Source: Epiperipatus broadwayi
Taxonomy: Eukaryota > Onychophora > Udeonychophora > Euonychophora > Peripatidae
Direction: 5' to 3'
DNA length: 64,000 nucleotides
NCBI GenBank assembly: GCA_028023455.1
Contig: JAQFVV010000153.1
Coordinates: 682,001-746,000 of the forward strand
Positions within the stretch are counted from its first letter, which is position 1. Every line of letters begins with the position of its first letter. Made by a program: the position numbers and the translations under genes. The notes beneath the pieces are model-generated. The model had not been told where the DNA came from. It saw only the letters and a list, made by a program, of their open reading frames with translations, and ran no database searches. This document shows, one piece after another, positions 1-16,069 of the stretch.

Positions 1-1959
1 TTAAAAACAAATGAAAGTTATTTTATATTCTTTTCTTGTATACAACTCTAATATTGAATTACATTACTTTAAATATCACAGTGCATTTATATTAGAATTT
101 TATCTTTTCGTTTATATACATATTAAAGCAAGATTTTCATGAATGAAAGATGTTTGTATGTATATATACATTTAAAATTTATAGTATACATGCAAATATA
201 TATCATGTTTCTTTAGAATGACCTGGAATGAAACAGATAACAGCTATTTTAATATTGATACTATATATTAAACTTTAAAAGTCCATTTTTTGTATTTGTT
301 TCATTATATAATCATTATATTTAATATTATACATGTTTAGTTAAACGCGCGCGCACACACATCTATATATACACACATTCACAATAAAAATATACAGATA
401 GATAGAAGCAAGAACATTTTCGTTTTTAATTATAAAAGATTTATTTTTACAAACTTACAATGAAATAGTAATACAAACCAGTTGTAAAGCAAGCTGTTAC
501 TTTCTTTAAAATAGCCCATGGCTTATAACCCTCCCTATTAACCATAACTTGGACAATAACTATTGTTATATGTGAAGACAAACTAAAACTATACTTTAAT
601 ATTAGTGAAAAATAGATTGATCTTGTAATTACTAACATTTTAAAAATTCCATATTGCCATTAACTGTTAGGCATAAAAAATCAAAAACTATTTTAATTGG
701 CTTGAGTCACACTTAGAGTCACCCTTAAGAACAAAAAAATAGGGGAGAGGGATAACTCTTTTATAAAATAACAGTGCATTATTCAAAAATATGGTCTCAT
801 TGGTGATCTATCAGGTCGAACAAAAGTTACAATGAATATTTTTTTTAAGTTCTACTTACTTGAACATGGTATTTACTTTTCCAATTAATTACTAACATTT
901 ATTACTTATTCAACAAAACAGCAATTTGTAGAATTATTTATGAAAAAAATATATATAATCAGCAATTTAATTTAAACTATTCTTATATTTTATTTAAGTT
1001 TTAAAATATCCTAAATTTAAAAAATGATTAATACAAATAATTACATAGATAATTAAAAAGTTTAATCGTTTTAGATCAATAGTAAAACAAAATAGTGTTG
1101 TTGTTTTTTTTAAGTAGTTAAACGATATTGTTTCTTTTTAGATAACCATTATTATTAGCTTTGCCTGTTATTGCATTTATTTTTTAATGTCTTTATTGTT
1201 TGTTTATTCATTCATGCTTCAATATACTAATTATTTATGATAAAGAAAGTGCCAATTTGAATATATGCAAACTTTGCTTAACATTTTTTTTTCCCAAAAG
1301 AAAGTTACCCATAGTAATTAGCCAGTATGTAAAGTGTTAAAAATATATGACCAAATTAAGATCAAAGGTCAAAAAAATTAATTGTCTAATTGCAGTCCAT
1401 TTGTTGGGTGCTGCACTCAAGTTTAACCATGGTCTCCATAAATGATTGATAGTAAAATGATATTCTAATATCAACTGTAAGTCAAATAAACAGCTTCCGA
1501 AAAATACTACCTATTGATATTTTGTAGGATAGAATGTTGATTAGTCAAAGGCCAAGTACAGCTTTCAATATACACAATCCTTTCTGCCCCCCTCTTTTCC
1601 TTCTTTGATCACTTAAGTCAGTGTAGAGCCTGGGCATCATGAGACTCATTCAATCCATCATCTCGCTATACTAATTGTGATAATAAAATTGTTTTATTTG
1701 TGCAATCATATTTTCATCCTGATCCAATTCTTTTTTTTTTTTTTTTAGCTAAAATCCTTAAAAATTAAAATAGCAATAAAAGTGGTGAAAATGTGAGCTA
1801 AAAATAGCCTGTCTCACTCAGTCTGTCTAGATTGTTATACATAGTAGATTATTTATTTTAACAATAAAAATAATAATAATACTATCAGTAGTAATGGTAA
1901 AGTAACAGGCAGTGGTAGCACTAATGATAAATATTATAAATCTAATTTTTTTCTTAAAT
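1..1959. other. AT-rich DNA without recognised genes
   Basis: I see no coding frame, RNA gene or classifiable repeat here. A short alternating purine-pyrimidine run (GC then AC dinucleotides) lies near 344-360 and could adopt Z-DNA; it is an ordinary simple repeat. Small reading frames such as 447-638 (minus) show no family resemblance. Confidence 0.6.
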
Positions 1960-2330
1960 ATATGTGCATGCAATGCACATACTTTATTTGATACAAACTC
2001 TTCAATATTTGAATTCAGGACTGCACTCATAGCCAAGAATTTGTCAAGATTTAAGATTAATATAGTTGGTTATAGTGAAACTCATATTCCAGAAAATAAC
2101 AAGGGATGTGTTACAAGACTTTTGGTAAAGGAAGATCAGTCAGTTAAAGAAGGGTACATGGTGTTGGATTTTCTGTAAAGTCTAATGTAGTATCTTCTAT
2201 TATTATAATTTCTTGTTGTATCAATTAAAGATTAATAAACTTGCTTTGCACAATGGTACTAATACTATTATATTAATGCCTACATTTCAATCTTTATATG
2301 TTCAGTAAAATTTTGACTATTATTTTGTTT
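1960..2330 (+). pseudogene. LINE endonuclease (APE-type) N-terminal fragment
   Basis: The + frame contains residues like AHTLFDTNSS, then RTALIAKNLSRFKINIVGYSETHIPENN. This matches the N-terminus of the apurinic-like endonuclease of a common invertebrate non-LTR retrotransposon, whose usual pattern is NVRTLLD...RRTALIA.ELSR..IDI..LSETR. The SETH segment near 2,080 carries the catalytic Glu of the family. Further on, a second frame gives KLALHNGT and PTFQSLY (about 2,235-2,310), the expected next block of the same domain, so the gene is frameshifted, stop-broken and internally deleted. Downstream RT is not seen in this orientation. In its intact form the domain nicks target DNA for target-primed reverse transcription. 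It is a dead fragment. Confidence 0.75.
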
Positions 2331-2639
2331 TCAGAAATTTATAGAGATAATGATGATTTTTACCAGATGCAAATATTTTTGTTAACTCCAGGAATATTTT
2401 CTGCCATAGTTTTTTTCCCATTTTATTTTTACCAAAAGCATTGTTATCATTCACAAAATAGTATACCTTATATTTTTAAATTTCCATTCATCTGATAAAT
2501 TAAATATCTATTTTCTTGTGCTTGTTCTAGATATAAACATTAATTGCTTACCAGATATTTGTGAAACTTTAGATGTCCATTAATTATATTGAATATATTT
2601 TACTTGAATCTGAAGTTAAAGCTACTTTTTCTGAAATTG

Positions 2640-3900
2640 TTGCAAACAATTAGTTGCCTTTTTTTATAAAGCAGGATAGAATCAAATGACATCATTCTCT
2701 TGACCATATCTAGTTCTGCAAATCTTCTGACAAAGTAGATCACTGATTTCATTTTTTCTGGTTTCATATCTTTTATGACTTTAGTTGTTATTTCCTTTAC
2801 ACCAGAAGCTAGGTTACTTTTTGTTTTTGCATTGCTTTATTTATCTGATCTAAAAGTATATATTTCTAAATCACTTTCTTCAACTGCTCTGACTATATGA
2901 TTGGAATGAGTCAGAATAATAATAATGGCAACTATATTCTTTTTATATTTTAGCTATTTCAGTCATATTTGTCTCTATTTTTTTTATTTTTACTTACCCA
3001 TTTCTAGAATTTGAACTTGTGAGAAAAGTATCATACTTTAATTCTGAATGATTCACTGTTATTAGCATGTTGCTCCAATTTCTGGCAAATTTTTATATAA
3101 AAGTTTTTATCATTCTGGAAAGCATGTTTAATTTTATAATATCTGTGTACAGATTCTATCAGCTTTATATTCCACATTGACATTTGACAAAATTATTTTT
3201 ATCAATCCTCAGTCACATCAAGTATCACTTCAGATATTCAATGTTTATTTTCTTAAGCATAATACATTGTAATGATTTTAATTGCTTCCATGATCCAGTT
3301 TTGAATATTATCCCATACTAAGATCAATAATAAGCCCTTTTAATTGTTGAAGATTATTTCAGAACTCTGTTTTTAGATGTAATTTTTACTTTGCCCTAAA
3401 AAATCAGTGATAAGCATTGCATTCTGCAATAGATGTAGTCTTGGTATTAATCATTAATGATTGCTATTTATTTTCAATTAGGGCAGATTCTATTTTACCT
3501 TTATAAATATTATCATATGGTATCTGAGTGAAGAAATAATTAGAATTATGTTGAAATACTGCATTTATTATTGTGAAGTTTAGTTCAATAGTGAACCTGT
3601 ATGAACCATTCTCTTACATTTCTTTTACCAAATTCATATCCTCCCATTATCTTCTTTAGATGATTATCTATCTTTGTATTTCCACTTTCATACTAAAGTC
3701 CACATGATTTATAGGTTTCAACAAAATGAACTAATATTTTTGGTCATATTATATGACATTCTTACTTTATCTAGCTTAAATTTTATCTAAATAATAGATC
3801 ACATGATTAGTTCATTATTAAGTGGCCACTTTTTTGCTAGGACATCTCAAATTAATTTTCATTCATTAATGTGAATTTGTTTGCAATTATTTAAGCAATA
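2640..3900 (-). pseudogene. Decayed LINE (endonuclease plus linker/RT start)
   Basis: Read on the minus strand from about 3,900 downward, a broken frame gives MGGYEFGKRN near 3,627-3,651, then IINAVFQHNSN and a Q-rich stretch. These match the endonuclease block GGYGFG.RN...VVANT.FQ..NSHL of invertebrate LINEs. Further down come a linker resembling the RT upstream region and, near 2,700-2,800, KEITTKVIKDMKPEK, like the conserved .A.KKMK.GKA motif at the RT start. Many stops and shifts show it is old. It is a different subfamily from the + strand fragment just upstream. The clade is not certain from sequence reading alone. Confidence 0.65.
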
Positions 3901-6064
3901 TAAAAAATGCAAAGCATAATTACTAAAACGAAATGGCATCTTAAAGTGTTTGATAAGATTCTTCAAAAACAATATATTGTTTAAAAGTGACTATTCACTA
4001 ATTGTATGATATATTTTGAAGTATTATACATTTTAAATAAATTTATATATATATATGAAATGAAAAAGTTCCAGGAAATGATTTTAAAAGAAGCAGAAGG
4101 AGAATTAGAGAAATCATTGGGAAATCTATATAACAAAGTTCTAAATAATAAAAATAAGTCATATAATTATAAAAATGCAATGGTGATATTGTTACTTTAA
4201 AAAAGATTATAAAGTGATAATGCAAAAAACAATCCGTATTTAAAAATAGTTATAGTAAAGCAAATTAGATTCAAGTGTTAAGATAAATTATAGAGAAAAG
4301 CAGTGAATACAAATTATCATTTTGCATTGAATTTGTACATTATGATAATGAATTACTATATAAACATTTCTATACTATCATAACCAAAGATATTGTAAAA
4401 TCTTGGGAAAATATTTATCAAAATGCAATAGTAATATATGAGATTACATTGTGATATTAGGAAAATTATGTAGTTTGCTAAAAGAATTTAGTAGACAATT
4501 TCAGCAGCCAACACTTTTTAAAACAGTTCTATTATATAAAAAAAAAAAAATTGTGAATTAAATAAAAAACTAAAAAATAAAACTTTAGATCTGTAGTAAA
4601 TCTTAAAAGAGCTATGTATAAAAACAAGAATATAATACTAGAGACTAATAATGTTCAATGCCTGTTCAAAATAAAAGCAAATAAAGATTAATAATAATGA
4701 ATTAAAAGTTAACAATTATAAATATCTTATTAAAATTATTAATACAAAAGAAAACAATGCATAAAATTAAACATCCAATTAAACTTAAAATACTTTTGTT
4801 AGAACCTATTTAATAATAAAAGAAAAGGCACAAGTAGTTTTATAAATATATAAATGTGTTCAACCACTGTTTACTTAAAAAAAACTTAAATGAAAGATAA
4901 TGTACCACATGTAACAAACATAAGAAGATTTATACTAGGATTAATATTAAGTAACACTATGGCTGAAAAAATAGATAGAATATCATTAACATCATTGAAA
5001 AATTTAAGATCTAAAATGAAGTTACATTAAATGTATCCAAACAAAATGCCAACAAACAACAACTAAACTCTTAAATTGTATCTATAGAGATTATCAAAAA
5101 TGATTAGTAATATAAATGGATGGCATAAGAATGGATACTGAAGTGATGTGATGAACTGTGAATAGACAAAGCAATGAAATTTAGGGAGATCAACACAAAT
5201 ATTTTAGAAGCTACTTTTATAAACTGAAATTATTTTAGCAATTAGTCTTATGAATAATTATCAATCTATTATAGCACATATTTGAAAATAGCATTTGATA
5301 ATAGTATTTTAAATTACAAAATTATATTAAAAAAACTAACATTTTCTGCTTCAAATCTAAAATTAATAATTCAATCTAATCTATTAAATGTAAAATTTGC
5401 TATTTTTATTTTTTATAATGATGTTAAACAACAGTTTTAAGTTTTATTTATTAAAGTGAGCTGGGGTATGGTGAGGTACAGGGCAATAATAATTAAATAC
5501 TAAAAATTCTTAGTTCTTAATCTTCATTGCTTAATTTTTATTATAGTATTGTACATGTCTAGGTGGTACTTTTTCTGTCAAGTTGGCTAATTTTATTCTT
5601 ATATTTAAAACAATTTTTTATTGAAAGGAATTTGTGTTCATTATTAAGATCTGTTGGCAGATATTTGAAGCTCTCCTCTATCAACTTATCTCTAAATTGA
5701 GCTACATTATTAAATATCCTTGCTGATATTTAATTTTTCCAGATAGCTACTAGTTATAACAGTGAGTTTGCCATTGTGGAACATTTTTTATTATCACAAT
5801 CTACTGATGGGGAAGTAACTATCTTTTTTCCACATTATCAGGATAACTTTCAATTGTCCAGGGTACCCATTTCACCTTCCAATACTCCTGTAATTAAGAA
5901 ATCATCTGTAACAGATAAAAAATTATCATTAATTCATTCACTAGTAATGCTAATAGCTTGAATGACTTTTTCAGTCTTGAACATTAGGAATGCTAGGGTT
6001 GATCATGTAAATAATTAATCTAAATCTGAATCAATACTTTGCAATTCAATTACCAATAATAATC
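3901..6064. other. AT-rich DNA, possible very old repeat debris
   Basis: The region is strongly A-rich on the + strand from 4,000 to 5,300. A 64-codon frame at 4,006-4,200 encodes a Lys/Glu-rich, coiled-coil-like peptide (MKKFQEMILKEAEGELEKSL) that I do not recognise. Phrases near 4,690-4,760 (ELKVNNYKYLIKIINTKENN) weakly resemble the ...NFKYLGSII... region after RT in LINEs, which suggests a + strand LINE 3' remnant. The last 600 bases probably belong to the 5' flank or UTR of the LINE that begins at 6,065. Confidence 0.35.
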
Positions 6065-7500
6065 ATGTCTAATAAGTCAAGAAATAACAAAATTGAGTCA
6101 ATAAATGGTAAATTTCTTAGTGAAATATAAAATAAAAGTGCAAAAAATAGTTATGTGAAAGCATTACAAAAATATGATTCAAGAGCTCAAGTAAACATTA
6201 GTGAGAGCAAACTGAAGAAAATGATGTTTTTAATTTGCTTGATAATGATGAGACTTTACATACAAATGCACTCAACTCAGATGTTATATCTATTGAAAAA
6301 CAGCTTTATCAGGAATATAATAACAAGTTTAACTTAACAATGCCAGCTATTTTGCTAAAATCATTTAAGAAGTTTCATACATACTAAATATGATTGTAAC
6401 CAATGATGAATGCAATCTTTTTTAAATTTCTGCAAGATGTGTTTTATGTGGTGTTAATGAAATAAAATTTCTGGAATATAGTCTGCAAAGTTTTGCTACA
6501 TTCTAACAACAGATGTGTTCAGTTTCATAATTCTAACCAAAATGACTTTTTAAAAAAAAAAAGTCTGTATTTAAATAATAAAATACTTTGTTACATTAAT
6601 ATGGATAGACCCCTAATGTTTATGGGGCAAATTAAAAACTGCTACATAGACTTTATTGACAAGGACTTTCAGATTCTGCTCAATAAGTTTGGAATTGCAT
6701 CAAACTTCAAATATTTGCTAGAAAAAAGAGCTAATATTCCAATATTTATGAATACAACTACTTTCAACATTATTTATGGAAAACAGTTCTGCCAATTGAC
6801 ATTCCAACTTTTTATGCCACTCAGTTCTCCCCATTGATAATTATCTTCAGAGGTGTTGCACCTCAATATTTTTTTTTTGCAAAGTGAGAACTCACAATGT
6901 AAAAGATTGCCCTATATTTTTCTAGCTGTGTGAGATGAAAATATCCAAAAGTCATCAGAGTTACAAAGCTTTAGTACAGTCTATCATTAATCAAAATTCA
7001 ATCACTATTTATGAAGATTCATATGCCTGCTACATTAGCATCATCTTACAAAACTGTTACTGATTTAGCACTCAGGAATATAACCCCACTGATGATAAGT
7101 CTGAAATAACACACCCTTATGTGATGGAGAATTAAGTTTCATCCTCTAATGAACTTTTTCCAGTTCAATCATCCAAGAAGAAAAAATATGGTAATAAAAA
7201 AGATAATAATTATTTCTGAAATTAAATCTGTAAAAACAAGAGTTCAAGCACCTCATTCAGCTGCTCTTGAAAAACAGAAGACTTTAATTGAAGCCAAATC
7301 TTCATTAAATCCAAATGTTTCTACAAATCAAGGTCCAGGAAAGCCCTAGCTCAAGTTGTATCCTGTCCCCAAAACAACAAATTTTCTTTGATGATGTCGA
7401 CACTCATGTGTATCTAGGGGAGTTATTACTGGTTCTGATTTCTTGAAGGATGTTCACGCTAATTTTAATATGGAGTGTGAATTACTTCAAGATGCCAGAG
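6065..7500 (+). pseudogene. LINE ORF1 (broken)
   Basis: ATG at 6,065 opens a frame MSNKSRNNKIESINGK, interrupted by a stop after about 22 codons and resuming as NKSAKNSYVKALQKYDSRAQ. After a frameshift it continues through 6,493-6,837 with MDRPLMFMGQIKNCYIDFIDKDFQ and a hydrophobic segment typical of an RRM-like core. The tail at 7,149-7,349 is basic, with Pro and Ser (VQAPHSAALEK...NQGPGKP), like the disordered end of LINE ORF1 proteins. ORF1 proteins bind element RNA and chaperone it in the nucleus. Assignment rests on position, just upstream of a matching endonuclease-RT region on the same strand, rather than on a recognised ORF1 family. At least two stops and two frameshifts make it inactive. 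Confidence 0.55.
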
Positions 7501-7819
7501 TATTGGCAGATGACCAATAACATCTTGCTGATCATGCTCTTTTGCTTTAATAACCACTGATCTACATTTTTATATATTTTTTAAATCATGTAATTGTATT
7601 ATTTTTCTTTCCTTAGATTTTGTCTGATTTTTAAGTTAGGTTTGTAGCTGATTCATGTAATAGTATGTATGTTGTTTGGAATATAGCCCTTAGTCATTGC
7701 TTTTTTTCTTAAGAGATCTTCATTTGTGGTATCTAAGGTGTTTGTATATTTTCTGCTTATGATGGGTGACTTTTCTAAATTAATATTCATCTGTCTACTT
7801 ATTCTATAAATTGCATTTT

Positions 7820-8560
7820 CTGTGGTTGTTTGAATTGAGTCACTATGCTTCTGAATATTACTGGTGTTAATATAAGAGATTTGAACTTCCAACAGATGTT
7901 TGCTATCAACAAATAGTTATTTCAATTTTCTTCATGTAACTTTTTCTCTGAGACCATATTTTCTATGCACATTAATGTCAATCATGTGAGATATTTGGGG
8001 AAGTTTGAATATTCACTTTTCTCCACTTCTAACATTTCAGCTGCTGGGTTACATGTATTAATCCATCACAGAGTATCTTTTTATTCTTTTAATACCTTTT
8101 ATCTTGATCAAAACATGATTATCATTTCCTTTCACCATAAGCCTTTACATTTAACATTGTTTCCCTATATCTTATAAGAAATCTACTCTGATAAAACTTA
8201 TTTGTCAGATCAAACTCATCCTTTCTTCAAACTCTTTTCGTATTCTCATTTTCAGTGATCTTAATGTGCCTTATGTTGATTTTTTTTTGTAAATATCTCA
8301 ACCTTATTAACTGTAGATTGATGAGTGGAGAAAGTTTCTTCCCTAGTAATGTTTTCTATTTCTATATGTTAAAGCTTTCAACTATAATTGACCTTTTATT
8401 TTACTCAGCAGATATCTACTTTTTAATTAATCTGTCTTTGCAAGCAGTTTGCTTTTCAGATCACTTCGTATTCTCCATTCAAATTGATATTAATGTCCAC
8501 ACTGCTCTTCATTATAATGATATATTAAGGGTATTGCTTAACATTATATCTTGAGAAACA
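7820..8560 (+). pseudogene. LINE endonuclease domain (broken ORF2, N-terminal part)
   Basis: The broken + frame shows VRGLNSNRCLL-like residues near 7,860-7,900, SAAGLHVLIHHRVSF near 8,037-8,085 (the strand that precedes the second half of APE-type endonucleases), SDLNVPYVDFF near 8,248-8,283 (the GDFN/GDLN catalytic block, with G replaced by S) and a terminal FSDHFVFSI near 8,453-8,475, which fits the catalytic SDH triad end. Motif order and spacing match a complete domain of about 230 residues. Stops and frameshifts between blocks mean it is not functional. It belongs with the ORF1 remnant upstream and the RT downstream. Confidence 0.7.
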
Positions 8561-10160
8561 GTATTTTTTGAAATATAATTTATTTAAAAAAGATTGATAT
8601 TTTTTCACTACAACCTGTTGTTGCTTGGTTTTCTTTTATTAATATAATTCAATCTGTCATTAAGCATTATACTAATAAGAATAAATCACTATAGCTTTAG
8701 TTAAGGAAGTTGATGTCATTAATTTGAAAGTGAAGGCTACCCTTTGTGACTCTGCTTTAGTTCTCTCAATTTTGTCACTTAAGCAGCAATATAGACACAC
8801 TCAAACTGCAATGACTAAATACCCATTAACTAAAAAAGCCCAAATCTTTTTGGCTCAACCTCATAACTGGTCAAAAGTGTACATCTACTGGACTCTTTCA
8901 TATAAAACCAAAAAGTCTATTCATTCCTCAATTGTTGTAAATCAGAATTTTTGCATAGGTCTTAATATGCTGCCTTCTATATACTATTATTTTAAGCTGA
9001 AGTTTTAAACTTGCAGCTGTCTTGTACTTTCGGTATATGCCTTTGGTGAGAATCATCTTGATCATGGTATTACAAAGATTGACATCATGCTTAAGCTGAA
9101 ATCACTGTCATCCTGGGTCTCATACAATTTCCTAAATTCCTTCTTTTGCAGATTCTGTATTTCACATTATCTCTTATTATGAATGTGCTCAACTTGTTGT
9201 CTAAGCAAGTTCATCACATTGTTGTGCTGTAACCAGTTTCATAAGGTGCATTTTTCAAACTGAATACTTTTCTCTCTCTCCTCTAAATAATTCTATATTC
9301 CCTTTGCTTATCAAAATCATTGAATCTGTCATTAAGGATAAGATTCAGCCTATTATTCTGCCTTCTATCTCAAACAATAAATTTGCTTAAAAAAGGTGCA
9401 TTCACCTCTGATGCCATTATTCTATATAAACTGCTATGATCAGATTTTTTTAGAAAAGCCTGTCTTATAGCAATACAAGTGGATATTTCATTTGTTTTTG
9501 ATTCTGTGCCTATTGACTCTCTCATTGAGTTATTATAAATTCTGAACATTATTCTATATATTTTATCTAACCTTTTAACAAATAGAGAAATTTTTATCAC
9601 TCTGAGTGGCAAAGTGTCTCTGGGATTTAAAGCATTTAATTCAATTCTGTGAGGTTGCCTATGAGTACTTATTCTTTTTTGTGTAAATTAATCCCCTCCT
9701 TCTTGAAATAGAGCAGAAATTATCCAGCATTCTTATTCTATTGATTAACAAGGCAATCAAGCATATACCCTTTATGGTGATCTTGTCATTTTTTTCCCTT
9801 GAAGGAGTATCTTCCTTTGCATATTTCCATTCTGGAAGATTATATTATTCTGTTTAAGCTTCAATTTAATCTTAACAAATCATCTAAATGGAAAATAATT
9901 CTGGCAAAAGTATTCCATCTGCTTTCACTGATTTACCCCATAACTTCCCTGATTTTCCCATTTACAAATATATAAATGTCATGAAAATGTCAATTAAAAA
10001 GTCTCTCATTTGAGGAAAATGCAACTAATTCCATGTCTAGAGCATACCTTTCTCTGCATGCAAAAATGTCGTATTAAAATCTTAATTTTTCTGAAAATGA
10101 CCAATTTTATGCCAATTATCAAGTATATTAATGGATTTAAGAAAAAGTTGATTTCTTTTG
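8561..10160 (+). pseudogene. LINE linker and reverse transcriptase (broken ORF2)
   Basis: After a linker (including the 94-codon frame 8,724-9,008), the RT fingers and palm appear near 9,300-10,050. AFTSDAIILYKLL is followed by IQVDISFVFDSVPIDSLIEL at about 9,470-9,530, which is RT motif A with its first catalytic Asp. NREIFITLSGKVSLGFK leads into GCL/MST near 9,650-9,668, the motif B position (usually GCPxSP). TLYGDLVIF at about 9,768-9,790 occupies motif C, with YGDL in place of YADD, so a catalytic Asp is lost. Several stops also interrupt the frame. In life this enzyme would copy element RNA at a nicked chromosomal site. Confidence 0.75.
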
Positions 10161-10167
10161 TTCCAAA

Positions 10168-10770
10168 TTGATCTGGAATAAAAAAGCTGTTGCAATCAGT
10201 ATTAGAAACTTGCATAAATGTACCAAAGATAATGACCCTTCTCTTCACTCAATCTCTGCATTTTATTTTCAGAGGTCATTTAATTCTGTCTTTAAATTTG
10301 CTTCTGAGTACTCAGATGCTTTGAAATTTGTTCTGGCTAACCTTATTGATACACTGTCACCCAGTAATTATATGTTTTTTTTAATCTATAATCATATTCC
10401 TGCTTATATTGAACTGAGTCAGGGCATCTTTTCTGGAAAAATATTTTATTGCCAGGCTTATAACATGATTCATAATGATAAAATTTCTAGGCAACCATCT
10501 TTATTTAATTTCACTAATAAACAGATTATCTTAAAATTCAAATTCTGGAATCTGAAACCAAAATACTTTGATTTTCTTATTAAAATCAATTTAGAAGCTT
10601 TGCCCACTAGTCATTTTTATCACAAAAAATGGTGAATGATAATATTGACTCTACTTGTTCACTCTGTCACAAGTCTGAAGATATAATACATCATACATTT
10701 CTACAATTTTCTGCTCTTGTCTATAGAAATATTATTGTCAATCACCAGATCACATGCTTTATCCATCAAC
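10168..10770 (+). pseudogene. LINE ORF2 C-terminal region with degraded Cys/His motif
   Basis: The longest open piece, 10,168-10,635, ends in LKFKFWNLKPKYFDFLIKIN then ALPTSHFYHKKW. Past a stop the frame continues with CSLCHKSEDIIHHTFLQFS. The pattern C-x2-C...H with a following Cys is the C-terminal Cys/His finger found in many LINE ORF2 proteins; here the last Cys is replaced by Phe. The segment aligns by eye, phrase for phrase, with the better preserved relative at 11,350-11,949 (PKFYDFIIKVNLKALPTSHF, CMLCH). This shows that both belong to one LINE family. About 390 bp of 3' UTR follow, ending in the (AAT)n tail. Confidence 0.75.
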
Positions 10771-11151
10771 ACTCTAAATGACAATATGAAACATGGTCTC
10801 TTTCTCTCAATTAGGATCACCATTTTTAATATATTTACCTTTGGTTCTTGAGATGCCATTTTTGTTTTAATCCTACATTCATTAAATTGCAGTCCATGTT
10901 TTACTATAAAATACTTAAAATCAGAAATGGATACAGCGCATTAGCCCCTCTGGATATCATATAAATGACATGGAGCCTTGCTTTTTTTCTTTCCCTCTGT
11001 AAACAGTTGGCTTCTTCCCTATGTGTTAGATGTATTTTTTATTAATACATGTAAACCATTTTATATACCTATATTATCTACTTATATATTTTCTTATATG
11101 TAAAATTTGTAATCTTTGAATAGAGTCAATAAAAATTTAACTTCAAAACAA

Positions 11152-13779
<2,628 letters not shown>

Positions 13780-14960
13780 TCAATATCATCATATTCAACA
13801 TATTGAAGATCATATTGATTCGTCTTATGACCTCGTCATATTTTTTTAATATTATAAAGTATTTTTAATTCGAATATTTTTGTTATATCACCAGGTGTTC
13901 TGGACTCACTTCCATACAATAAATTTGACCAAATAATCTTAAAGACAACTAGTATAGTTAAAGTAGTTATATCATTATCATAAATACATTCCATTTATCT
14001 TATTAAATATAACAGCAGTGCAAAAAAATCAGTATTTAATCTCTGTATATAAGCTTTCTGATTTTATCTAAAGCCAACAAGGAGTCTAAATTGATTGACA
14101 TTTTCAAGCTAATAGACGTGTATGTTAAAAGTTGCTAATGACTTTTCTTCCAAACTTCTCAAAGTCAACTTATATGAAAAACTCTAACATGATAAAACAG
14201 GTAAAACTCTCCATATAGTAGTGCCATTCAGTATGTTTTAAGAGCTTGAGCAAGCATAAGAAGTGGTGATCATATGATGTTTAGTGGTTTAATCTGACAT
14301 GATACTTATATATAATATTTCTATATCTGCTTTATAAAGTCACTTATAAAACCTTTATAGACCATTGTAATAATGCAAAACACACCCATGTTTAGCACTA
14401 CCTTTTGCTTTAAATTATTCAGATTTTCTACCATCAATAATAGTAGTTCAAGTCATGTTATCATATGAAAGTTACATAATATGAACAATTTTGACCATGT
14501 GCAAACTAATTTTAAACAACACCACAGATAGCATCATAGACAATTTTGAATTAACTAAGTGAAATGCTTTGATTAACTAAATAAAAGCAAGTATAAATCA
14601 TGCCTTTATTTATGAAATTTTTGTGACTTATCTGGCAACAAAATATGTGCATATTATTTTTTGATTCTTAACAAGAACAATGAGTTACTCATATTAAATG
14701 ACTATAAGCAAGTCACTTTTATAAAATATTTGAAATAACTATTACTTTAGTGGATAGAAATATTTTACAACAATTACAGTATTCCTATCATACTGTCTTT
14801 ATAAGTTAAAACAATGGGCACATTTTAAAAGTTGGGTGGCACAACTTTATGGACCCATTTATTTATAAGAAATTGTATTAACATTGAAGCCAACATGTTA
14901 CCAATCTTATTTTCAAATTCTCCATCTTTATGATTGTAAACAGTTTTTGTTTGCTTTTAT
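13780..14960 (-). pseudogene. LINE reverse transcriptase remnant
   Basis: On the minus strand, from about 14,960 down, broken frames give VPPNF.NVPIVLTYKD (the usual IP..WK...IV.LYK), LLPDKSQ (LPESQCGFR), HDLYL.L with KAF-like residues (motif A region), then AKHGCVL at 14,378-14,403 (motif B, normally VKQGCVLAP). Near 13,903-13,926 comes LLYGSES, the conserved LLYG(C/S)E(S/T)W block downstream of RT in this very widespread invertebrate LINE group. Order and spacing fit an RT domain plus the start of the C-terminal domain. Numerous stops show that it is old. The endonuclease part, expected above 15,000, is not recognisable. Confidence 0.7.
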
Positions 14961-15639
14961 CAAGGTAAATATCTTTTTTCTATAGCTAAAAAAGTCAGTA
15001 GAATAACTTACGCTAAAAAGAGTTAATTGATTTCAAGTAAATGATTATCAAAGTAGTCTTTTTGTTCAAAATATTTTATTAGTAAAAAGGGATCATTCTC
15101 TGATATAATATAGTTATACTCATTCTTTTTCAGTTTTCATATATTACTTAATATATTAAAAATATATAATCAGCATTTAAAGTTTTCATCCATCAAATAT
15201 GTTTACCTTCTTGTCAGTTGCCACTCTTTTGTCTTTATATCCTTATATTGCTTATGAAGATTATTTTGTCAAGTAGAAAATTACATTTTTAATAGTGTCA
15301 GTAATAATATCACTGTTTATAATTATTTTCAAAAAAATAGAATTAAAAAAAGCTTTACCCATACTGTCAACAGAATTCTTACTAGAAATAATTTTATCTT
15401 CAGTAACAAATTTTTTACCAGTATATATAGCATTAAAAACATTTTAATGTTATTATTATTTTAATCATTAAACATGCTATTCTATAATCTATCCAACAAT
15501 CTGTGTTTATGCTTATTTCTTTAAACTGACATTTGGTCTAAATAAAATGTTTGTAATGATAGGCAATATATTGTTCACAAAGCCAATAAATATCACTATT
15601 TTCAATAACTTTGCAAGTCCTTCTAATTATATTAAGTTT
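14961..15639. other. AT-rich DNA, possible LINE upstream debris
   Basis: By orientation this could be the 5' part of the minus-strand LINE at 13,780-14,960, but no endonuclease motif can be read. Nothing else is visible. Confidence 0.35.
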
Positions 15640-16010
15640 AGTATATATATATATATATATATATATCCCAAAAAGTTATAATATATATATATATATATTA
15701 AATATAACATCAGATATTTTTGAAACATATAAACAAAACATCTAAAAAAGGTAACTGAGTATCCTGAACCAGTACTCTCTATTAGTCCAGGTAAAAGTCT
15801 GTTAACATCTTCATTATTTGTTCAGTATATGATAATTGTCTACATTCTCTGATAGAGTATATTTTATTATATATATATTATACATTGAGCATGCTAATAG
15901 CTCCTAAAAACTTTTCAAAACATCCCTATACTATTGGCATGCTCATTATATAACATTTGTAATACAAGCTTATAAAATTAGGTCATGTGATATATGACTT
16001 TATTTCTTTG

Positions 16011-16066
<56 letters not shown>
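15640..16066. repeat. Repeat fragment bounded by (AT)n tracts
   Basis: AT dinucleotide tracts at 15,642-15,666, 15,681-15,698 and 16,015-16,066 enclose about 315 bp. Inside is a hairpin, TGAGCATGCTAATAG at 15,887-15,901 with its near-complement CTATTGGCATGCTCA at 15,932-15,946. It is followed by a stretch (TACAAGCTTATAAAATTAGG then TCATGTGATATATGA) similar to the end of the repeat at 33,176-33,967. I read it as a short copy of the same family. Confidence 0.55.

Positions 16067-16069
<3 letters not shown>

Noticed and set aside
7653-7892. 79-codon minus-strand frame
   Set aside because: Antisense of the + strand LINE endonuclease start; no motif of its own.
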